The notes below the pieces were generated by a model, which was not told where the DNA came from, did not search any database, and saw only the letters and a list, made by a program, of their open reading frames with translations. A stretch of 64,000 bases of DNA from contig NZ_MSJP01000022.1 in NCBI RefSeq assembly GCF_014596525.1, positions 62,001 through 126,000 on the forward strand, given 5' to 3'. The translations under genes were made by a program, and so were the position numbers. Positions 59,859-64,000 of the stretch are shown piece after piece; the stretch's first letter is position 1; every line of letters starts with the position of its first letter. This DNA comes from Streptomyces sp. CBMA291 (lineage in GTDB: Bacteria > Actinomycetota > Actinomycetes > Streptomycetales > Streptomycetaceae).

Positions 59859-61127
59859 ATGCAATCGCAAAGCGTGATCAGCGGTGCGCTTCCCGACTTC
59901 CTCGACGATGACGTCGTGGCGACCTGGGCCGCCTCCGGAGCCCCCCTCGTCGACCTGCTGCGCCTGGCCCGCACCCCCGGTCGGCTCACCGGCTTCCGCC
60001 GGGCGGGGCGGCCCGCCGTACTGATCACGGAGCCCCGGCAGGTCCACGAGGTGCTGGGCCTGGGCGGCGACCGGTTCGTGAAGCACTCCCACCGCGCGAG
60101 GCCGCTGCTCGGCGACGGCACGCTGACCGCCACCGGCGGGGCCTGGCGCTCCCAACGGCGCCTGCTCCAGGGCATGTTCACGGGCCGGGGCATCCGGCGC
60201 TGGGATCATCACATCACCGGCGCGACCGCCTCCGTCGTCGACCGCTGGGCGGGGCTCGCCCGCCGGAACGAGCCGACGGACATCGCGGAGGACGTGCAGT
60301 TCTTCACCGTCGACACGATCTGGCGCGTGCTGACCGACCGCCCGCTGGAGCGGGAGACCTACGTCGATCTGGCGGCCGTCCAGGACATCGTGGCCGCGCT
60401 CCCCGCCGACGTGGGCGGCGCCGAGACGCTGCCGCCCCGGGTGGAGGCGGCGCTGACGGCCCTGGACGAGCGGGTACTGCGCGCCCTCGCCGAGGCGCGG
60501 GCGCGGCACCGCCCCGGCGGGACGAGCGTCCTCGCCCGGCTGCTCGACGCGGCCGACACCCTCCCCGCGTACACCGACCGGCTTGTCAGGGACGAGCTTG
60601 TCACCCTGCTCGTCGCCGGTTACGAGAGCAGCGCCCGCACGCTGACCTGGGCCTTCGTCCTGCTCGACGGGCACCGCGAGGTGATGGAGCAGGCGGCGGG
60701 GAACCCGTCGCTGGTCGGGGCCGTACTCCACGAGACGCTACGGCTCTACCCGACGGGCTGGCTGCTGCCCCGGCACTGCCCGGCCGACGAACCGCTCGAC
60801 GGCCACCTCGTCCCCGCCGGTACGGACCTCCTGGTCTGCCCCTATCTGACCCACCGCGACCCCCGGGTGTGGCCCGAGCCCGACACCTTCCGTCCCGGGC
60901 GTTTCCCCCTCGGGACGCCGCTGCCGCCCGGCGCGTACCTGCCGTTCGGCATCGGCCCGCGCGCCTGTCTGGGCACCCGGTTCGCGATGCGCGAGATGGA
61001 GGCGCTGCTCGGCGCCCTCCTGGAACGGTTCACCGTCGAGACCACCGCCCCGGCGGGCAGGCCGGTCTTCGGCGTCAACCTGCGTACGGAGGGACCGCTG
61101 CACGCGCGCGTGCGGGAGCGGACGTGA
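59859..61127 (+). CDS. Cytochrome P450
   Basis: A 422-residue P450 of normal bacterial length. The I-helix shows LLVAGYESSARTL, the ExxR is in HETLRLYPTGW, and the heme ligand Cys is in FGIGPRACLGTRFA (about residue 370). The form is close to CYP family members that act on fatty acids or terpenes (HRARPLLGDGTLTATGGAWR). ATG 59859 has no ribosome site; TACGAT eight bases upstream suggests a leaderless transcript. It is the first gene of the plus arm and overlaps the NUDIX gene by four bases. Electrons would have to come from a ferredoxin encoded elsewhere. Confidence 0.95.
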   Translation: MQSQSVISGALPDFLDDDVVATWAASGAPLVDLLRLARTPGRLTGFRRAGRPAVLITEPRQVHEVLGLGGDRFVKHSHRARPLLGDGTLTATGGAWRSQRRLLQGMFTGRGIRRWDHHITGATASVVDRWAGLARRNEPTDIAEDVQFFTVDTIWRVLTDRPLERETYVDLAAVQDIVAALPADVGGAETLPPRVEAALTALDERVLRALAEARARHRPGGTSVLARLLDAADTLPAYTDRLVRDELVTLLVAGYESSARTLTWAFVLLDGHREVMEQAAGNPSLVGAVLHETLRLYPTGWLLPRHCPADEPLDGHLVPAGTDLLVCPYLTHRDPRVWPEPDTFRPGRFPLGTPLPPGAYLPFGIGPRACLGTRFAMREMEALLGALLERFTVETTAPAGRPVFGVNLRTEGPLHARVRERT

Positions 61128-61621
61128 ACGCCCACGCGCACGAGTGGATCGACTACGTCGACCCCGGCGACCGGGTCGTGGCCCAGGGGCGCCGCACCGG
61201 ACTGCCTCCCGGGCTGCTCCGCCGGTACGCGGCCACCGTCTGCTCCGACCACGCGGGCAGGGTCCTCCTCTACCGCCGTACGCCGCTGGCCGACACCTAC
61301 CCGGACCACTACGACGTGCTGGTCGGCGGGGCGGTGCGGACCGGCGAGGAGTACCGGACCGCCGCCCTGCGGGAACTCCGGGAGGAACTGGGCTGGGAGA
61401 CGGCCACCGGGCTCGTCGAGGCCTATCGGGTGCGCGTCGACGACCCTCACGGCGCCTGCTTCCTGACGGTCCACCGCTGGGTGGCCGACCGTCCACCCCG
61501 GCCCGACCCGGAGGAGATCGCCTGGTGCGGCTTCGTCGCCCCCCTCACGATCGCGGCGGGCGGCTACACCCCCCTGGTCCCGGCAGGAGCCGACGCCGTA
61601 CGCCGCCTCTTCCTCTCCTGA
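61124..61621 (+). CDS. NUDIX hydrolase
   Basis: A 165-residue protein with the NUDIX box GGAVRTGEEYRTAALRELRE followed by ELGW, complete for the Gx5Ex7REUxEExGU pattern. The block YRRTPLADTYPDHYDVLVGG resembles isopentenyl-diphosphate isomerase-like and related NUDIX proteins, but IDI-specific Cys and Glu residues are not evident. Within a terpenoid-like cluster a diphosphatase or isomerase role is possible. GTG 61124 overlaps the P450 stop. Its last codons are duplicated as non-coding DNA downstream. Confidence 0.9.
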   Translation: MNAHAHEWIDYVDPGDRVVAQGRRTGLPPGLLRRYAATVCSDHAGRVLLYRRTPLADTYPDHYDVLVGGAVRTGEEYRTAALRELREELGWETATGLVEAYRVRVDDPHGACFLTVHRWVADRPPRPDPEEIAWCGFVAPLTIAAGGYTPLVPAGADAVRRLFLS

Positions 61622-61695
61622 CCCGCCTGAACCACCCGCCTCTTCCTCTCCTGCCCCTGCCCCTTCCTCTCCTGCCCCCCCCTGAACCACCCGCC
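61605..61695. repeat. Pyrimidine-rich repeat duplicating the NUDIX 3' end
   Basis: GCCTCTTCCTCTCCTG at 61605-61620 (last codons of NUDIX) recurs at 61638-61653 and, altered, at 61660-61674. CCTGAACCACCCGCC occurs at 61626-61640 and 61681-61695. A 12-bp ACGCACCTGAAC unit repeats at 61742-61772 before the cyclase start. The 168-bp gap otherwise has no gene. Confidence 0.8.
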
Positions 61696-61789
61696 CCTCC
61701 GACTCCCCCGTCCCACGCACCTGAACACCCACCCGATGACACACCTGAACACGCACCTGAACACGCACCTGATGAAGGACACCCGCACC

Positions 61790-63436
61790 ATGACGTACTG
61801 CGCGCCGCCCTTACCGGGGGTCTCCCTCGCCCTCCCCGGCCCCCGGACCGGACCGGCGGCGGACACCGGTCGGCTCGACCGGGCGCGGGCCCGGCTCGCC
61901 GGCCGGCTCCTCGCGGACACTGGCCCCGACGGGCTGCTCCGCGCGCCCTGCGACAGCCGTCTCCTGGAATCGGCGCTGGCCCTGCGGCTGCTCACCGTGA
62001 CCGGGACCGACCCGGACGCCCAGGAACGTCTGATCCGCTTCCTCAAGACCACGCTGGACGAGGGCGCGCCCGACCCGGTGCAGGAGGCGGCGGCGCGGGC
62101 GGCGATGGGCGAGTACGTGGACGGGCGGGCGGCGCTGACCCGGCTGCTCGGCGGCTTCGACCACTTCACCGCCGGGCGCAAGCACCTGATGTTCCAGACC
62201 GTCCTGGCCGAACTCGGCGCCCACCCCTTCCCCGAACTCCCCTCCCCCTGCGGCCTGTTCGCGGCACACGGCCAACAGCGCTGGCTGGTCACGGAGATGG
62301 CCGCGCTGAAGGTCCTGTACGCCTTCGGCACCGGCTCGCCCCGGCTCGTCACCGAGGACGACTGGCGGACGCTCGCCCCTTCCGCGCGGCCGGGCCCTCC
62401 CCCGTACGGCAATCATCTCGCCCGGATCCTCGCGCTGCTCGCGCTGCGGCACCGGCCCCGGTACGCCGATGCCGTACGGGGGCGGGCGCGGGAGCTGCGG
62501 AGGTGGCTGCGTCCGGACGGCGGGCTGCCGTTCATCACGGGCATGGACGTGTTCGCGACGGCGACCGGCGGGCTGGCCCTGGCGGGCGCGGGGGCCCCCG
62601 CACACACCCTCCGCGCGCTCGCCACCGATCTGACGACCCACCAGAACACGGACGGTGGCTGGGGTTTCGACCAGGATGTCACCCAGAGCGATGTCGACGA
62701 CACCTCGTACTGCGTGGAGTTCCTGCGGACGGCGGCTCCGGAGCGGTGCGGGGCCGAGGTGGCGGCGGGTGAGCGGTATCTGCTCGCGCGGCGGGGCGCG
62801 GACGGTGGTTTCCCCACCTTCGAGCGGGGCACGGCCTCCGAGGTCGCCATGACGGCGGCGGCCGTGAACGCGCTGGCCCCCGAGCCCGCGCATCGCGCCG
62901 CGGTGACGGACGCCATCGGGTTCCTGGTGGCGCGGCAGGAGGCGACCGGGCCGTTCGAGCGCAGCTGGAGCCTGAACGAGAGCAACGCGCTCTTCCGTAC
63001 GGTCCTCGCCTACGACTCCTTCCTGACCGTCGCGGCGCCCGGCCACCCGGCACGCGCCGGGGTCGCGCGGGCCCGTTCCCGGGCGGTGGCGCGGCTCGTC
63101 GACACGCAGCACGCGGACGGCGGGTGGGGGCATGTGCCCGGCGACCCGAGCGACCCGATCAGCAGCGCGTACGCGCTGATCGTCCTCGCCCGGACGCCCG
63201 CGCTGCCCTCGGCGGTCGGCGCGGCGGAACGTGCGGTACGCCATCTGCTGGACCGGCAGCGCCCCGACGGCGGGTTCGTCTCCCGTCCCGACCAGGCGGG
63301 GCCCCGGCCGCTCGCCTACCACGTGCCGCTGCTCACCGACATCTGCGTCCTGCTCGGCCTGAACCAGGCGCGCGCGTCCGCCGCGCGCGCCCTGCCCCGC
63401 GCCCTGCCCACCCCCTGCGGACAAGGAACGTCATGA
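61790..63436 (+). CDS. Class II terpene cyclase-like protein (DxDD, QW repeats)
   Basis: A 548-residue alpha-alpha barrel protein. The DVDD of TQSDVDDTSY (about residues 301-304) is the class II acid motif DxDD; QW-type repeats are QNTDGGWGFD, RGADGGFPTF, QHADGGWGH and QRPDGGFVS. Size fits bacterial class II diterpene cyclases (beta-gamma domains), which cyclise geranylgeranyl diphosphate by protonation, rather than squalene-hopene cyclases (about 630 residues). ATG 61790 has GAAGGA ten bases upstream; ATG 61772 or 61736 would add residues from a repeat. No prenyl diphosphate synthase or class I cyclase is visible here. It overlaps the next ORF by four bases. Confidence 0.85.
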   Translation: MTYCAPPLPGVSLALPGPRTGPAADTGRLDRARARLAGRLLADTGPDGLLRAPCDSRLLESALALRLLTVTGTDPDAQERLIRFLKTTLDEGAPDPVQEAAARAAMGEYVDGRAALTRLLGGFDHFTAGRKHLMFQTVLAELGAHPFPELPSPCGLFAAHGQQRWLVTEMAALKVLYAFGTGSPRLVTEDDWRTLAPSARPGPPPYGNHLARILALLALRHRPRYADAVRGRARELRRWLRPDGGLPFITGMDVFATATGGLALAGAGAPAHTLRALATDLTTHQNTDGGWGFDQDVTQSDVDDTSYCVEFLRTAAPERCGAEVAAGERYLLARRGADGGFPTFERGTASEVAMTAAAVNALAPEPAHRAAVTDAIGFLVARQEATGPFERSWSLNESNALFRTVLAYDSFLTVAAPGHPARAGVARARSRAVARLVDTQHADGGWGHVPGDPSDPISSAYALIVLARTPALPSAVGAAERAVRHLLDRQRPDGGFVSRPDQAGPRPLAYHVPLLTDICVLLGLNQARASAARALPRALPTPCGQGTS

Positions 63437-63696
63437 GCTTCGAGGAAGTGAGGAACCGGCTCGTCCTGGACCCGACGGGGAGCACCCCGGACCCGAAAGG
63501 GAGCACCCCGGGCCCGAAGGGGACCACCCCGGACGTGACGCGGGAGGAAACCGGGCTCGGCTCGCCGCCCCTCGCGGACCTGCCGCTGTTCCCACGCGAG
63601 GGGCGGGGCTTGGCCGTCCCCGAGGAGGAGCTGTACGCGGCGCCGACCGTGCCCCCGATCGGGCGGCGGGTCGCGGCCCGCGCGGGAGCGGTCTGA
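63433..63696 (+). CDS. Small repeat-bearing protein, unknown
   Basis: An 87-residue protein. It starts SFEEVRNRLVLDPTGSTP, has three 7-residue units (GSTPDPK, GSTPGPK, GTTPDVT) and ends with PLADLPLFPREGRGLAVPE and a basic tail. ATG 63433 overlaps the cyclase stop (ATGA) with AAGGAA upstream, and the TGA overlaps the ketosynthase ATG (TGATG). Such two-sided coupling argues it is a real gene. I recognise no domain: it is not an ACP (no DSL motif), and has no cysteines. A scaffold or partner of the flanking enzymes is a guess. Confidence 0.7.
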   Translation: MSFEEVRNRLVLDPTGSTPDPKGSTPGPKGTTPDVTREETGLGSPPLADLPLFPREGRGLAVPEEELYAAPTVPPIGRRVAARAGAV

Positions 63697-64000
63697 TGGC
63701 GGGCGCGGTGGCGGTCACCGGGATCGGCCTGTTCACCCCGGCGGGCGGCGACCGGGAGACGACCTGGGAGACCGTCCGCGCGGGGAAGCAGACGGCAGGG
63801 GTCGAGGAGTGGGAGGGGCTGCGGTACCTGACGTGCCGGGCGCCCGCCTTCCCGGGAAGCCCCGCAGGGCCCGCGGCCTCCCGACGCCCGGACCGCAGCG
63901 CGGGCCTCGCGCTGTGCGCGGCGCGGGAGGCGCTCGCCGACGCGGGATTCGCGCACGGCTCCCCGGGAGGCCCGTGGGGTGTCGCGGCGGACCCGGCGCG
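63696..64000 (+). CDS. Beta-ketoacyl synthase (N-terminal part)
   Basis: The first 101 codons of a ketosynthase; the gene runs off the right edge. AVAVTGIGLFTPAGGDRETT and SAGLALCAAREALADAGF are the N-terminal KAS I/II blocks (compare FabF at 31275). The active-site Cys lies beyond the window. ATG 63696 shares its A with the upstream TGA stop. It is not the housekeeping FabF. It suggests that the cluster also assembles or extends an acyl chain, or is a chain-length-factor-like partner. Confidence 0.85.
   Translation, partial: MAGAVAVTGIGLFTPAGGDRETTWETVRAGKQTAGVEEWEGLRYLTCRAPAFPGSPAGPAASRRPDRSAGLALCAAREALADAGFAHGSPGGPWGVAADPA

Noticed and set aside
61124..61621. Isopentenyl-diphosphate isomerase
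   Set aside because: The NUDIX box is present but the IDI Cys and Glu catalytic motifs are not evident; left as NUDIX hydrolase.
61790..63436. Squalene-hopene cyclase
   Set aside because: Too short (548 versus about 630 residues) and hopanoid genes (hpn, squalene synthase) are absent around it.
63696..64000. Truncated ketosynthase pseudogene
   Set aside because: The frame is open to the window edge; the truncation is only the sequence end.

Overview
The window is a very G+C-rich actinobacterial chromosome segment that almost certainly comes from a Streptomyces. The evidence is strong third-position G/C bias, frequent GTG starts, many 4-base stop/start overlaps, leaderless-looking genes, and recognisable Streptomyces core loci: aceE, fasR-fabD-fabH-acpP-fabF, an Mbl-type MreB paralog and malonyl-CoA synthetase matB. 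I see no rRNA, tRNA, CRISPR array, insertion sequence or integrated phage.

Left third (1-27.5 kb). A partial DUF3052 gene diverges from aceE. Then come a secreted I36-type protease inhibitor, and a DHA2-type efflux pump facing its TetR regulator, with a palindromic operator inside the pump promoter. Two paralogous alpha/beta hydrolases flank a DUF4429 protein and a DesK/NarL-type two-component system; a perfect 17-mer sits upstream of both the two-component operon and the hydrolase-acyltransferase operon. Next are a MerR-aldo/keto reductase pair, a serine beta-lactamase-like protein, and a large secreted lectin-fold/DUF11 adhesin-like protein. A coupled OmpR regulator-kinase-lipoprotein operon, a FemX-like/MurJ-like cell-wall pair, an L,D-transpeptidase lipoprotein and a pirin follow.

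Middle (27.6-48.7 kb). The primary type II fatty-acid synthesis operon with its activator FasR ends in a strong hairpin terminator. After it lie DUF3145, an SGNH-hydrolase lipoprotein, a GH3 beta-glucosidase divergent from a TetR gene coupled to a nitrilase-family hydrolase, and an M4 metalloprotease divergent from a LysR regulator. Then come an EI24/CysZ-like membrane protein, an ohr-oxidoreductase-MarR stress group, the Mbl-like protein, a GAF-GAF histidine kinase with a decayed ATPase domain, and a decayed NAD(P)-binding gene.

Right part (48.7-64 kb). A NarK-like MFS transporter and matB are followed by a 1258-residue subtilase. The right end looks like the start of a biosynthetic cluster. 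One arm (minus strand) carries an MFS exporter, a GNAT, a P450 and a small coupled ORF. The other arm (plus strand) carries a second P450, a NUDIX hydrolase, a class II terpene-cyclase-like protein (DxDD plus QW-type motifs), an 87-residue repeat-bearing peptide and a ketosynthase cut by the window edge. Nearly every junction in the plus arm is a stop/start overlap, so the genes probably act together. I do not recognise this as a known cluster.

Many intergenic gaps are filled with G+C-rich tandem repeats (10-54 bp periods), and perfect hairpin terminators separate most convergent gene pairs.
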